This document shows, one piece after another, positions 9,120 through 18,012 of a DNA stretch of 64,000 nt. Position numbers and translations under genes: made by a program. Positions within the stretch are counted from its first letter, which is position 1; the number at the start of each line of letters is the position of its first letter. Under the pieces are notes generated by a model. It saw only the letters and a program-made list of their open reading frames with translations, was not told where the DNA came from and made no database searches. This DNA comes from Bacteroidetes bacterium 43-93 (GTDB taxonomy: Bacteria; Bacteroidota; Bacteroidia; Chitinophagales; Chitinophagaceae), in NCBI GenBank assembly GCA_001897855.1, contig MKUO01000018.1:403603-467602 (forward strand), in the 5' to 3' direction.

Positions 9120-9208
9120 AAGATAGTTGACTCGTTGATTTGTTGATTAGTTATCTCTTTTTCAGAGTCCGGAAGATAGTTGACTCGTTGATTTGTTGAT
9201 TAGTTATC
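9120..9208. repeat. Direct repeat pair of 36 bases
   Basis: A 36-base sequence at 9120-9155, containing GTTGACTCGTTGATTTGTTG, is repeated exactly at 9173-9208 (start-to-start distance 53). It lies in the divergent gap between truB and the DAHP synthase gene. A 21-base inverted copy follows at 9278-9298. No open frame spans it. Confidence 0.85.
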
Positions 9209-9277
9209 CCCTTACGGGAACAATTATTATATCAGCCTTATATAATGAGTATATAAACAAGTATAATCATCAAGCAG

Positions 9278-9298
9278 TCAACAAATCAACGAGTCAAC
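9278..9298. repeat. Inverted copy of the 9120 repeat core
   Basis: These 21 bases are the exact reverse complement of 9126-9146. The copy ends 15 bases before the start codon of the DAHP synthase gene, so its pairing with the upstream repeats could occlude the start region in the transcript. Confidence 0.8.
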
Positions 9299-9313
9299 CA
9301 CTAAATTTGCATT

Positions 9314-10393
9314 ATGTCATTTTTCAGGAGGGGAGGTAGCCCTTTTATTATTGCGGGGCCTTGCAGTGCGGAAAGCAGGGAACAGGTATTAGCTACCGCA
9401 GAAGCGCTTGCTGCGATGAATGTACAGTTGTTTCGTGCGGGTATCTGGAAACCACGCACACGGCCCGGCAGCTTTGAAGGATTAGGGGCTGAAGCACTGC
9501 CCTGGCTGCAAGAGGTAAAGGCAAAGTATTTATTGCCTGTAGCAATAGAAGTAGCGGAACCTGAACATGTAGAACTGGCATTAAAACATGGCATAGACGT
9601 ATTGTGGATAGGTGCCCGCACAACGGTAAATCCTTTCCAGGTCCAACATATAGCGGATGCGCTCAGGGGCGTAGATATACCTTTGATGGTAAAAAACCCG
9701 GTGAACCCGGACGTGGACCTCTGGCTGGGAGCCATTGAACGTATGGAACATGCAGGCGTTAAAGAAATAGCAGCTATACACCGTGGTTTCAGTACTTACA
9801 ATGCTGCATCTCCTTACCGTAATCAACCCAACTGGCCCATACCAATAGAGCTGAAAAGGCGCAGGCCGGAATTACCCATCATTTGCGATCCCAGCCATAT
9901 AACAGGTAAGCGCGCTTTAGTGGGCGATATAGCCCAAAAGGCAATGGATATGGGCTTTGACGGACTGATCATAGAAACCCACCCCGACCCGGACCATGCC
10001 ATGAGCGATGCCGCACAACAGGTAACACCTGCCGCATTGAAGCAAATACTGGATGGCCTGGTACTCAGAAACATCAATAGCGGCAATGCGGACAGCGATG
10101 TAACGCTGGAATACCTGCGGCAACTGATGGACGGCATAGATGCGGAGATCATAGACCTGATAGCCCGTAGAATGGAGCTAAGCGAGCGTATGGGCATGGT
10201 AAAGAAAGAAGCCAATATGACCGCCTACCAGCCCGAGCGCTGGCGGGAAATAGTAGATACACGCGGCACAAGGGCCGAAAAACTGAAACTATCGCGCGAG
10301 TTCATCCTTTCTATATATGAAAAAATACATGATGAGAGTATCCGAAAGCAATTGGAGATACTGCAGTCTGTGATTAATGAAGTAAAAGGCTAA
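9314..10393 (+). CDS. aroGH: Bifunctional 3-deoxy-7-phosphoheptulonate synthase / chorismate mutase
   Basis: This protein is the first committed enzyme of the shikimate pathway fused to the prephenate branch enzyme. The 359 residues divide into a KDSA-type class Iβ DAHP synthase (about 1-250: GPCSAESREQ at 15-24, AGIWKPRTRPGSFEG, IHRGFSTY, CDPSHITG) and an AroQ-type chorismate mutase helix bundle (about 265-359: DAEIIDLIARRMELSERMG). The fusion is common in Bacteroidota. The start at 9314 leaves little room before Phe-Phe-Arg, so the protein lacks any N-terminal regulatory extension. aroE lies 0.8 kb downstream, convergent. Confidence 0.93.
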   Translation: MSFFRRGGSPFIIAGPCSAESREQVLATAEALAAMNVQLFRAGIWKPRTRPGSFEGLGAEALPWLQEVKAKYLLPVAIEVAEPEHVELALKHGIDVLWIGARTTVNPFQVQHIADALRGVDIPLMVKNPVNPDVDLWLGAIERMEHAGVKEIAAIHRGFSTYNAASPYRNQPNWPIPIELKRRRPELPIICDPSHITGKRALVGDIAQKAMDMGFDGLIIETHPDPDHAMSDAAQQVTPAALKQILDGLVLRNINSGNADSDVTLEYLRQLMDGIDAEIIDLIARRMELSERMGMVKKEANMTAYQPERWREIVDTRGTRAEKLKLSREFILSIYEKIHDESIRKQLEILQSVINEVKG

Positions 10394-10424
10394 TTTTACC
10401 GCACTTTAAAAATACAGGATACCA

Positions 10425-11213
10425 TTGGCCTTAAAACAGCATAAAGACGATCAGGTACGCTACGATCAGCAGGTAGATAATTCCAGGCAATACGTTTTAC
10501 CATTTGTAGAGCAGACCAAGCCTATAGGTAAAGGCATGAACGTAATGGAAATTGGCACCGGCGAAGGCGGTGTGCTGGTACCCTTTATGGAAAAGGGTGC
10601 TTTTTGTGTAGGTGTTGACCTGAACCCCATTCGTATAGATCTTGCCAACAAGTTTTTTGCCAAAGAAGTAGCAGAAGGGAAGATCGAATTCCTGTATAAG
10701 AATGTATATGATGAAGATTTCCTGCAACGGTTCAAAGGCTTTTTTGATGTCATCATCTTAAAAGACGCTATAGAACATATACCTGAGCAAGAGAAATTCA
10801 TCCCCTACCTGCGCAATTTCCTAAAAGAAGGCGGACAGATATTCTTTGGCTTCCCACCATGGTATATGCCATTTGGCGGCCACCAGCAGATCGCCGATCA
10901 TAAACTGGGCATGATGCCCTGGTATCATATCCTGCCGAAACCTTTATATCGTGGTATGCTGAAGATGATAGGCGAAAATGAAGGTGTCATTAAAGAGCTA
11001 ATGGAAATATACGATACCCGCATCAGCATAGAACGTTTTGAACGTATTGTAAGAAACAGCGGTTATAAATTCCTGAATAAACAGCACTACCTTATTAACC
11101 CGATCTATAAATACAAATTTGGCTGGCAGCCCAGAAAACAATCAAAGCTGATCTCTGCGATACCATTCTTCCGCAATTTCGTTACCACTTGCGTGTACTA
11201 TACCATAGGTTAA
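10425..11213 (+). CDS. Class I SAM-dependent methyltransferase
   Basis: This is a 262-residue methyltransferase of unknown substrate. The SAM-binding motif I is MEIGTGEGGVLV (about 40-51), followed by an acidic motif II (VGVDLNP) and a motif-IV-like DVIILKDAIEHIPE, which resembles UbiE/UbiG-type enzymes. It starts with TTG at 10425, preceded by AGGA at a plausible ribosome-binding distance; no in-frame ATG gives a complete fold. It is 31 bases after the DAHP synthase gene, and its stop overlaps the end of convergent aroE by four bases. Confidence 0.8.
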   Translation: MALKQHKDDQVRYDQQVDNSRQYVLPFVEQTKPIGKGMNVMEIGTGEGGVLVPFMEKGAFCVGVDLNPIRIDLANKFFAKEVAEGKIEFLYKNVYDEDFLQRFKGFFDVIILKDAIEHIPEQEKFIPYLRNFLKEGGQIFFGFPPWYMPFGGHQQIADHKLGMMPWYHILPKPLYRGMLKMIGENEGVIKELMEIYDTRISIERFERIVRNSGYKFLNKQHYLINPIYKYKFGWQPRKQSKLISAIPFFRNFVTTCVYYTIG

Positions 11214-11941
11214 CGGTTCCATATCTCCCAGGAAGCCTCGGCTTGTAGTATCAGCATTTCATAGCCGTTTTTAACAGCGGCACTGTATTGCTTTCCTTTA
11301 GCCAGGAATTTAGTTTCCTCCGGGTTATAGATGAGGTCGTATAGCAGGTGCTTACCGGTCATAGATTCATACGGCAGATCTGGGTAGCTGTCTACATGTG
11401 GGTACATACCCAGAGGCGTAGTATTAATGATAAGCGTATGCTCTTCTATTACCTCCGGCGTTATCTGCTCGTACGATATAGTATCATAGGATGCAATGCG
11501 GGATACCTTCTGGTAAGATATTCCGAGCTTCACCAATGCCTGTCTTACGGCAAGGGAAGACCCACCTGTACCGAGGACCAGCGCACGCACATGATGCGAT
11601 CTTAATAAAGGCTGCAGGCTTCTTTCAAAACCTATTACATCTGTATTATACCCTGTACGTTTACCATCACGTATATCAATACAGTTTACTGCACCTATCT
11701 CCTGCGCGTCTACATGCAGCTCATCGAGGTATTTAATAATAGATTGCTTGTGAGGTATAGTAACATTTAACCCGGTAATACCGGGATGTCTGTCTATAAA
11801 GGCAGGGAACATATCTATGGTCTCCAGCGGGTATGCATGGTATGCAGCATCAATGCCGGCGCGTGCAAATTTATCTGCAAAGTAGGCCGGTGAAAAAGAA
11901 TGCGTAAGCGGAAACCCTATGATGCCATATTCTTTGTGCAT
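11210..11941 (-). CDS. aroE: Shikimate dehydrogenase
   Basis: The enzyme reduces 3-dehydroshikimate to shikimate with NADPH. The protein is 243 residues, slightly short for AroE. The substrate site SFSPAYF (15-21), the catalytic Lys65 in NVTIPHK (59-65), Asp101 in GYNTDVIGF, and the nucleotide loop LGTGGSS (123-129) are all present. It is encoded opposite the other aromatic-pathway gene of the window and overlaps the methyltransferase gene tail to tail. Confidence 0.93.
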   Translation of the reverse strand: MHKEYGIIGFPLTHSFSPAYFADKFARAGIDAAYHAYPLETIDMFPAFIDRHPGITGLNVTIPHKQSIIKYLDELHVDAQEIGAVNCIDIRDGKRTGYNTDVIGFERSLQPLLRSHHVRALVLGTGGSSLAVRQALVKLGISYQKVSRIASYDTISYEQITPEVIEEHTLIINTTPLGMYPHVDSYPDLPYESMTGKHLLYDLIYNPEETKFLAKGKQYSAAVKNGYEMLILQAEASWEIWNR

Positions 11942-11957
11942 AAAGGGAAATAAAAAA

Positions 11958-11979
11958 GGGCATACTATACAGTATGCCC
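11958..11979 (-). terminator. Terminator after comA
   Basis: A perfect 9-base-pair hairpin, GGGCATACT / AGTATGCCC with loop ATAC, has six A on the plus strand (a T tract on the minus transcript). It ends the comA-like transcript just before aroE begins. Confidence 0.85.
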
Positions 11980-11986
11980 GGAAATA

Positions 11987-12775
11987 TTATTGATTGGTAC
12001 TTGCAAGGTTATTTTCTTTACCCAGGTACAGATGCATAGTATCGCCACGCAATCCTACCCTCATGGCCTCCAGCGGTATTACCTCTGATGGGGCCAGGTT
12101 GCCGAGGTTCACGTTAGCGCCCAGCAGTTCCAGGAAGTATAGCTGCTGCGCTTTTTGCGGCGCTTCCCAGATGATCTTTTCAAATGGTATCTGTGTCAGT
12201 ATCTCCTGCACCAGCCCTTCACGCACCTCGCCGCTGCCACGATAGATACCTACGTTACCTGCCTCACGGGCTTCCGCTATCACATAAGTAGAGCCGGCTT
12301 CCAGCTCTGCCTTCATCAGCTCTATCCATTTGTATGGCGGCATGATGTGAGTGGCATCTTTAGAACCAACTTCAGATAATACCGTAACGTGCTTTGCCAG
12401 CTTTTCGATATAACCACATTTTTCTACATGCGGTATGGTAATAGAACCGTCAGACACTTCTACATGCTTCAGGCCATATTCTTTTACAGTATTCAGATAG
12501 TCGTCAAATTGCCCGCGTATCAGGAATGCTTCAAATAAAGTACCACCGAAATAAACGGGTATATCATTAGAAAGATATATATCTATTTTTTGCTTCAGGT
12601 TAGCGGTAACGTGTGCAGTGCCAAAACCAAGTTTTACAATATCAACATAAGGAGCAGCAACAGAAAGGAAGTTGTTTACTTCGTCCAGCCCAAGGCCTTT
12701 GTCCATCACCATTGTAAGCCCGTAGTTACGAGGCTTTTGTGTACGCTCAGGTAAGTTCTTCAGGTTAAAATTCAT
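11987..12775 (-). CDS. comA: Phosphosulfolactate synthase (ComA) family protein
   Basis: Members of this family add sulfite to phosphoenolpyruvate to give phosphosulfolactate, a TIM-barrel reaction first known from coenzyme M synthesis. The 262 residues contain the characteristic segments GLTMVMDKGLG (19-29), VDIVKLGFGT, PVYFGGTLFEAF and VIAEAREAGNVGIYRG. Bacteroidota do not make coenzyme M; sulfonolipid (capnine) precursor supply or a drifted function are the usual suggestions, and neither can be decided here. No other sulfonolipid gene is adjacent. It has its own terminator. Confidence 0.82.
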   Translation of the reverse strand: MNFNLKNLPERTQKPRNYGLTMVMDKGLGLDEVNNFLSVAAPYVDIVKLGFGTAHVTANLKQKIDIYLSNDIPVYFGGTLFEAFLIRGQFDDYLNTVKEYGLKHVEVSDGSITIPHVEKCGYIEKLAKHVTVLSEVGSKDATHIMPPYKWIELMKAELEAGSTYVIAEAREAGNVGIYRGSGEVREGLVQEILTQIPFEKIIWEAPQKAQQLYFLELLGANVNLGNLAPSEVIPLEAMRVGLRGDTMHLYLGKENNLASTNQ

Positions 12776-12878
12776 CGTAACACTTTTTCAATTTATTGGC
12801 AACAAATGTACATCTTTCACGCCTGTATATACAAAATTGTATTTTTCACTTGTATATTAGCGGAATATTTCCATATCT

Positions 12879-13172
12879 ATGAGACGTAATGTTCCGATGT
12901 TTGGCTTTGTATTGGGTGTATTAATGCCTGTAATAGGCTTCTTTATTGTATACGCAATACTGTTTCATTCCTATACATTCGGAGATTTTACAGCGTACCT
13001 GATGCGTACACACGAAAAAGCGGCTACCGTCATCAGTCTTGCTATATTACTGAACGTTTTACCATTCATCTACTTTACCAACAAACGCCTTGATCTGTCT
13101 GCAAGGGGAGTGCTTATAGCTACCATACTTTATGCAGTATTGATCATCCTGTTAAGGTTTGTATGGAATTAA
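12879..13172 (+). CDS. Small integral membrane protein, unknown
   Basis: This 97-residue protein has three hydrophobic segments (about 7-30, 46-66 and 76-95) and no recognisable catalytic motif. The start is the ATG at 12879, 103 bases from the divergent comA start. The stop lies one base before the lpxB ATG, so translation of lpxB is probably coupled to it. A supporting role at the membrane is possible from the linkage but is unproven. Confidence 0.7.
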   Translation: MRRNVPMFGFVLGVLMPVIGFFIVYAILFHSYTFGDFTAYLMRTHEKAATVISLAILLNVLPFIYFTNKRLDLSARGVLIATILYAVLIILLRFVWN

Positions 13173-13173
13173 T

Positions 13174-14277
13174 ATGCGCTACTACATTATAGCGGGCGAG
13201 GCCAGTGGCGATCTCCACGGCAGCAACCTTATCAAAGCATTGCATCGTAACGACAGCAATGCAGATGTACGATGCTGGGGCGGCGATAAAATGCAGGAAG
13301 CAGGCGCCACGCTGGTAAAGCATTACAGAGACCTTGCCTTTATGGGTTTTGTAGAAGTGCTGACGCATTTACGTACTATCTTCCGTAACATAGATTTCTG
13401 CAAACAGGACATTACAGCATACAAACCCGATGTGATCGTTTTCATAGACTATCCCGGCTTTAATATGCGCATTGCAGAATGGGCCAAGCAGCAGGGTTAC
13501 AAAACGGTGTATTATATCTCTCCGCAGGTATGGGCGTGGAAGGAGAACCGAGTGAAGAAGATAAAACGTGATGTAGACAAGATGCTGGTGATACTGCCTT
13601 TTGAAAAACAATTCTACCACAAATGGGCGTATGCTGTAAGTTATGTAGGGCATCCATTGATACAGGTAATAGAAGAGGAACAAACCAAACCTGTTAACCC
13701 TATTTCGGCCAAGCCGATCATAGCATTATTACCCGGCAGCAGATCTCAGGAGATAAAGGTGAAACTACCTGTGATGCTGACAATGGTATCGCGCTTTCCG
13801 GAATATCAGTTTGTAATAGCTCAGGCACCGGCACAGCCGGATAGCACTTATAAGGAACTGATAGGAAACCAGGATGTAATGCTGGTGCAGAATAAGACCT
13901 ACGAATTGCTGCGCCAGGCAAAAGCAGCTTTGGTAACCAGCGGCACCGCTACATTGGAAACCGCATTATTCGGTGTGCCGGAAGTCGTTTGTTATAAAGG
14001 CAACCCCATATCTTATATGCTGGCAAAAAGGCTGGTGAAGATCAAATACATATCGCTTGTAAACCTGATCATGGATAAGCCTGTTGTTACAGAACTAATA
14101 CAGGGAGATCTCAACGAAACTATGCTCTACAAAGAGCTGGACAAGATACTGAACAATGCCGCGCATATAACACAGTTAAAGGCTGACTATAAGCAGTTGT
14201 GGCATTTACTTGGTGATAGTAATGCATCAGACAATGCGGCGAAGGCTATTATAGCCGTTGCCCAAACAAAACCTTAA
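13174..14277 (+). CDS. lpxB: Lipid-A-disaccharide synthase
   Basis: The enzyme joins UDP-2,3-diacylglucosamine and lipid X into the lipid A disaccharide. The protein is 367 residues from the ATG at 13174; an upstream TTG at 13159 is in frame but would overlap the preceding gene. N-terminal IIAGEASGDLHGSNL and the GFVEVLTHL...YPGFNMR segments are diagnostic, as is LLPGSRSQEI in the middle and VTSGTATLETALFGVP in the C-terminal half. It is a GT19 family enzyme. Confidence 0.93.
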   Translation: MRYYIIAGEASGDLHGSNLIKALHRNDSNADVRCWGGDKMQEAGATLVKHYRDLAFMGFVEVLTHLRTIFRNIDFCKQDITAYKPDVIVFIDYPGFNMRIAEWAKQQGYKTVYYISPQVWAWKENRVKKIKRDVDKMLVILPFEKQFYHKWAYAVSYVGHPLIQVIEEEQTKPVNPISAKPIIALLPGSRSQEIKVKLPVMLTMVSRFPEYQFVIAQAPAQPDSTYKELIGNQDVMLVQNKTYELLRQAKAALVTSGTATLETALFGVPEVVCYKGNPISYMLAKRLVKIKYISLVNLIMDKPVVTELIQGDLNETMLYKELDKILNNAAHITQLKADYKQLWHLLGDSNASDNAAKAIIAVAQTKP

Positions 14278-14334
14278 CGTTTCCCGGAAAACCATATTGG
14301 CTAAAAAGGCGTAACTTTTAGTAAACAGCTAATT

Positions 14335-15018
14335 GTGAAAAACGCTTTTTATATAGCATTGCTGCTTGTATCAGTTCATGGCTTTAGTTCGTGCGCGCAA
14401 AATAAACACAAGATAAAACGCAATATTAGTGCTACTGTATCTCCTGCAGATACTTCGGGTGTTTACAATGCGCAGGCAACTTTCGCAGCGGGCTGCTTCT
14501 GGCACGAGGAAACCTTATTTGAAAGCATTAAGGGTGTAGGTGAGGTGGTATCAGGTTATGCAGGTGGCGATTATGCCAATCCATCTTATGAAGATGTTGG
14601 AACCGGCACAACCGGCCATGCAGAGACCGTAAACATCTATTATGACAGCACTAAAATATCCTTCCCTCAATTAGTCAAGGTTTACTTTGACGCAATGGAC
14701 AATCCCACTCAGGTAAACGGCCAGGGACCGGATCATGGCACGCAGTACAGGTCTATCATCTTTTACCGCAATGAGCAGGAAAAGAAAACAGCTGAAGATT
14801 ATATTGCCGGGCTAAGCCGGTCGGGTAAATACAAGGATCCGATTGCTGTTGAAGTAAAACCGTTTACTAAATTCTGGAAGGCAGAAGATTATCATCAGAA
14901 CTACATTGATCATAATCCTGATAACCCTTATGTGATGGATGTATCTATACCGGATATCGTGAGATACCAGCAGGCGCATCCGGAAATGATTAAGCCGGAC
15001 CATTCGTTTGTGGAATAA
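14335..15018 (+). CDS. msrA: Peptide-methionine (S)-S-oxide reductase, exported lipoprotein form
   Basis: The enzyme repairs S-methionine sulfoxide in proteins. Residues 1-19 form a lipoprotein-type signal with the lipid cysteine at Cys20 (GFSSC), so it probably works on envelope proteins. The catalytic motif GCFW has Cys54, and GHAETVNIYYD and DHGTQYRSIIFY are standard MsrA segments. There is no further cysteine after residue 54, so the usual C-terminal recycling cysteines are missing. The start is the GTG at 14335. Confidence 0.9.
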   Translation: MKNAFYIALLLVSVHGFSSCAQNKHKIKRNISATVSPADTSGVYNAQATFAAGCFWHEETLFESIKGVGEVVSGYAGGDYANPSYEDVGTGTTGHAETVNIYYDSTKISFPQLVKVYFDAMDNPTQVNGQGPDHGTQYRSIIFYRNEQEKKTAEDYIAGLSRSGKYKDPIAVEVKPFTKFWKAEDYHQNYIDHNPDNPYVMDVSIPDIVRYQQAHPEMIKPDHSFVE

Positions 15019-15030
15019 TCTTCGAGGCCG

Positions 15031-15591
15031 TTATACCCTTGCTCTCCACTCTACATCAGCCACACCATTGATATGGCTGATGTATCGGGCCAGTACAAAC
15101 AGGAAGTCTGACAAGCGGTTGAGGTAACGTACCACCAGGTCGGGTATTACTTCACCTTGCTCGTGCATGGCTACGCAAATGCGCTCTGCCCTGCGGCATA
15201 CACATCTTGCCACATGGCAGGTAGATGATGCAAGGTTGCCTCCGGGAAGTATAAAAGAACGCATCTCCGGCAATACTTCATTCATTTCGTCGATGCGCTG
15301 CTCCAGCCAGGCCACATCTTCATCATGCACATCCGGCAGCTTCATCTTTACCTCCTTATCGGGGTTGGTAGCTAATACACTGCCGATAGTGAATAAGCGG
15401 TCCTGTATCTCGCGCAGCCAGTTGTTGATCTGTTCATTCGCTGCCATATCATTCACCATACCAATGAATGAATTCAACTCATCCACAGTGCCATAGCTTT
15501 CTATGCGGATATGACTTTTGGGTACGCGCACACCACCTATAAGGCTGGTGCTGCCTTTGTCTCCTGTTTTGGTATATATCTTAAATGCCAT
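15031..15591 (-). CDS. Cob(I)yrinic acid a,c-diamide adenosyltransferase, PduO type
   Basis: The enzyme transfers the adenosyl group of ATP to cob(I)alamin to give coenzyme B12. The 186 residues match the PduO-type trimer: TKTGDKGSTSLIGG (8-21) for ATP binding, IESYGTVDELNSFIG and SSTCHVARCVCRRAER with the conserved arginines. It is 17 bases downstream of an ABC ATPase gene, with no obvious functional link. No cobalamin synthesis genes are nearby, which suggests salvage. Confidence 0.9.
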   Translation of the reverse strand: MAFKIYTKTGDKGSTSLIGGVRVPKSHIRIESYGTVDELNSFIGMVNDMAANEQINNWLREIQDRLFTIGSVLATNPDKEVKMKLPDVHDEDVAWLEQRIDEMNEVLPEMRSFILPGGNLASSTCHVARCVCRRAERICVAMHEQGEVIPDLVVRYLNRLSDFLFVLARYISHINGVADVEWRARV

Positions 15592-15608
15592 TGATCTTTT
15601 TGATTTTT

Positions 15609-16316
15609 CTAATGTACTTCGGTTGTAGCCGGCGCATTTAATTTATCTGTCTCTACCACACCATCACGTACACGCACTATCCTTTTGGTAAAGTTTGCGA
15701 TGTCTTCCTCGTGTGTTACCAACACTACAGTATTGCCCTGCTCATGTATAGCGCTGAATAGCTCCATGATCTCTACCGATGTTTTAGTGTCCAGGTTACC
15801 GGTTGGCTCATCTGCCAGTATCAAAGAAGGATTATTGACCAGTGCACGTGCAATTGCTACCCTCTGGCTTTGTCCACCCGACAATTCATTTGGTTTGTGA
15901 TGCGCACGGTCTGAAAGTCCTACTTTATCGAGCATAGCACGGGCACGTTCTTCACGCTCCTGCTTACCTATGCCTGCATATATTAGTGGTAATGCCACAT
16001 TTTCCCATGCCGTGAGGCGCGGTAAAAGGTTGAATTGCTGGAATACGAAACCTATCTCTACATTACGCACATTGGCCAGTTCATCGTCCTGCATACTACT
16101 CACGTCGTGACCATTGAGTATATAAGTACCGCTGGTAGGCGTATCCAGGCAGCCAATAATATTCATCAGGGTAGATTTACCCGAACCGGAAGGGCCCATC
16201 AGGGCTACATATTCGTTTTCCTGTATCACCAGGTTGATCCCTTTTAGTACAGGCAATTCCTGTTTTCCGAGGTAATAGCTTTTACGAATGTCTTTGAGGC
16301 TTATAACATCTTTCAT
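15609..16316 (-). CDS. ABC transporter ATP-binding protein, MacB/LolD type
   Basis: This 235-residue ATPase belongs to the class that works with FtsX-like permeases in lipoprotein release or macrolide/peptide efflux. Walker A is GPSGSGKST (41-49), the signature is [15 protein letters not shown], Walker B is [11 protein letters not shown], and the H-loop is VLVTHEEDI. No permease gene is adjacent, so the partner must lie elsewhere. LolD and MacB-ATPase roles cannot be separated from sequence. Confidence 0.85.
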   Translation of the reverse strand: MKDVISLKDIRKSYYLGKQELPVLKGINLVIQENEYVALMGPSGSGKSTLMNIIGCLDTPTSGTYILNGHDVSSMQDDELANVRNVEIGFVFQQFNLLPRLTAWENVALPLIYAGIGKQEREERARAMLDKVGLSDRAHHKPNELSGGQSQRVAIARALVNNPSLILADEPTGNLDTKTSVEIMELFSAIHEQGNTVVLVTHEEDIANFTKRIVRVRDGVVETDKLNAPATTEVH

Positions 16317-16388
16317 CTATGAAACAGCATTGGCTGTGCTATTTCAAAAATACAGATAATTTTACGCTTCGCTTTCTGCTGATATTTT

Positions 16389-17201
16389 ATGGTGATATTT
16401 CCCAATTGCAAGATCAACCTTGGACTGTACATAACCGAAAAACGGCCAGACGGGTATCATAACCTGGAAACTGTTTTTTACCCGGTAGCCATTAAAGATG
16501 TGCTGGAAATAGTACCGGCAGCTGAAACTACCATACAATTGCACGGAAAGGCCATAGAAGGAGACCCGAAAAATAACCTTGTATGGAAGGCATGGGAATT
16601 ATTGCGCGGACTATACCCGGAAAAGATAACCCCGGTGGCCATTCACCTGCTCAAAAATATACCGATGGGTGCAGGCATGGGTGGCGGCTCTGCAGATGGA
16701 GCATTCATGCTGAGACTGATGAATGAATACTACCAGCTAAACTTACCTAACGAACAGCTTGCAGCATTTGCGCTGCAACTGGGCAGCGACTGCCCTTTCT
16801 TTATCTATAATACCCCGCAATATGCTAAAGGACGGGGCGAGCAGATGAGCGCGGTATCAATCGACCTCTCCGGCTACAGTTTGCAGATCATTTGTCCCGC
16901 AGTACACGTATCTACCGCAGCTGCATTTAAAATGATCCAACCAAAACCTGCCTCTTTCGACCTAAAGAAATTACCGGAATTACCAATAAAAGAATGGTTT
17001 GAATATTTAAGCAACGATTTTGAAGAGCCTGTTTTTGCCCGGCACCCCGGCTTAAAGGAAATAAAAGAGCAACTGTACACGCAGGGAGCTATTTATGCAT
17101 CCATGAGTGGCAGTGGCAGTACTATCTACGGGATATTTGAAAAAGGCAGGAAGGCTGAAGTGCGATCAGAATTGCAAATAGAAGCGCATTACCTTGAATA
17201 A
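16389..17201 (+). CDS. ispE: 4-diphosphocytidyl-2-C-methyl-D-erythritol kinase
   Basis: This GHMP-family kinase phosphorylates CDP-methylerythritol in the MEP isoprenoid pathway, the same pathway as dxs in this window. The protein is 270 residues. Lys8-Asn-Leu-Gly near the N-terminus contacts substrate, and the ATP loop is PMGAGMGGGSADG (92-104). The third GHMP motif, SMSGSGSTIYGIF, is near the C-terminus. It faces rplT across a shared terminator. Confidence 0.93.
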   Translation: MVIFPNCKINLGLYITEKRPDGYHNLETVFYPVAIKDVLEIVPAAETTIQLHGKAIEGDPKNNLVWKAWELLRGLYPEKITPVAIHLLKNIPMGAGMGGGSADGAFMLRLMNEYYQLNLPNEQLAAFALQLGSDCPFFIYNTPQYAKGRGEQMSAVSIDLSGYSLQIICPAVHVSTAAAFKMIQPKPASFDLKKLPELPIKEWFEYLSNDFEEPVFARHPGLKEIKEQLYTQGAIYASMSGSGSTIYGIFEKGRKAEVRSELQIEAHYLE

Positions 17202-17211
17202 TGGAAATAAG

Positions 17212-17243
17212 AATAGCCGTTCCGAAGTATCGGAACGGCTATT
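17212..17243. terminator. Bidirectional terminator between ispE and rplT
   Basis: A perfect 14-base-pair hairpin, AATAGCCGTTCCGA and its complement with loop AGTA, sits between the convergent ends of ispE and rplT. The AT-rich arm ends could serve both directions. Confidence 0.8.
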
Positions 17244-17263
17244 GAATATGATTAAGGCGAAGC

Positions 17264-17608
17264 TTATTTTACTTCAGCAACCAGCTTTTTGAAGCTTTCA
17301 GGCTCGTTCATAGCCAGGTCAGCCAGTACCTTACGGTTCAGGTCGATGCCTTTAGCAGCCAGTTTACCCATGAACTGAGAGTAGCTGATACCTTCTTCGT
17401 GGCATGCTGCGTTGATACGCACGATCCATAAAGCACGGTAGTCGCGTTTTTTGTTCTTGCGGCCTACAAATTTATAGCCAAGACCTTTTTCTAATACGTT
17501 TTTAGCAACGGTATAGACGTTTTTACGTTTGCCGTAAAAACCTTTGGCTTGTTTCAGTATCTTTTTCCTTCTCGCGCGTGATGCAACCGCATTTACCGAA
17601 CGTGGCAT
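17264..17608 (-). CDS. rplT: 50S ribosomal protein L20
   Basis: This 114-residue, strongly basic protein binds 23S rRNA early in large-subunit assembly. [19 protein letters not shown] at the N-terminus and [20 protein letters not shown] in the middle are diagnostic. It is 39 bases downstream of rpmI, the usual partner. In many bacteria infC precedes rpmI and L20 represses the operon; infC is absent here. Confidence 0.97.
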   Translation of the reverse strand: MPRSVNAVASRARRKKILKQAKGFYGKRKNVYTVAKNVLEKGLGYKFVGRKNKKRDYRALWIVRINAACHEEGISYSQFMGKLAAKGIDLNRKVLADLAMNEPESFKKLVAEVK

Positions 17609-17647
17609 ATCTTATAATGATTAATTCAGTTATTAATAATTTTTATT

Positions 17648-17845
17648 CTATCGCAGAGCCAGCATGCGTTTTACCAGGTTTTCATTTGCAGGGTGTACAA
17701 ATGCAGCCTGGCGCAGATGGCGTTTGCGCGTTTTTGATTTTTTAGTCAGCAGGTGGCTTTTAAAAGCTTTATACCTGCGAATTTTACCTGTGCCTGTTAC
17801 TTTAAAAGTTTTTTTAGCACGACTGTGAGTCTTCACCTTTGGCAT
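17648..17845 (-). CDS. rpmI: 50S ribosomal protein L35
   Basis: This is the 65-residue basic ribosomal protein L35, with the expected [20 protein letters not shown] start and a [15 protein letters not shown] core. It is the first gene of a rpmI-rplT unit; the region upstream to 18012 holds no infC. Translation starts at the ATG at 17845. Confidence 0.96.
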   Translation of the reverse strand: MPKVKTHSRAKKTFKVTGTGKIRRYKAFKSHLLTKKSKTRKRHLRQAAFVHPANENLVKRMLALR

Positions 17846-18012
17846 GATCTCAAATTTGGGATGGCAAAGGTATGCTTTTTTTAAAACCGAGCAAAATATT
17901 AATTAAACTTTTATTGACTCCTGTCCTAAGTGCTCTTAAAAAGCAAAGATACACAATGATAAAGCAGCACCATTTCATATAACCGGGCATTTGATTATTT
18001 TTATGGCGTATT

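Noticed and set aside
13159..13176. Upstream TTG start for lpxB
   Set aside because: It overlaps the preceding small gene, and the ATG at 13174 directly precedes the RYYIIAGEASGD motif at the usual distance.
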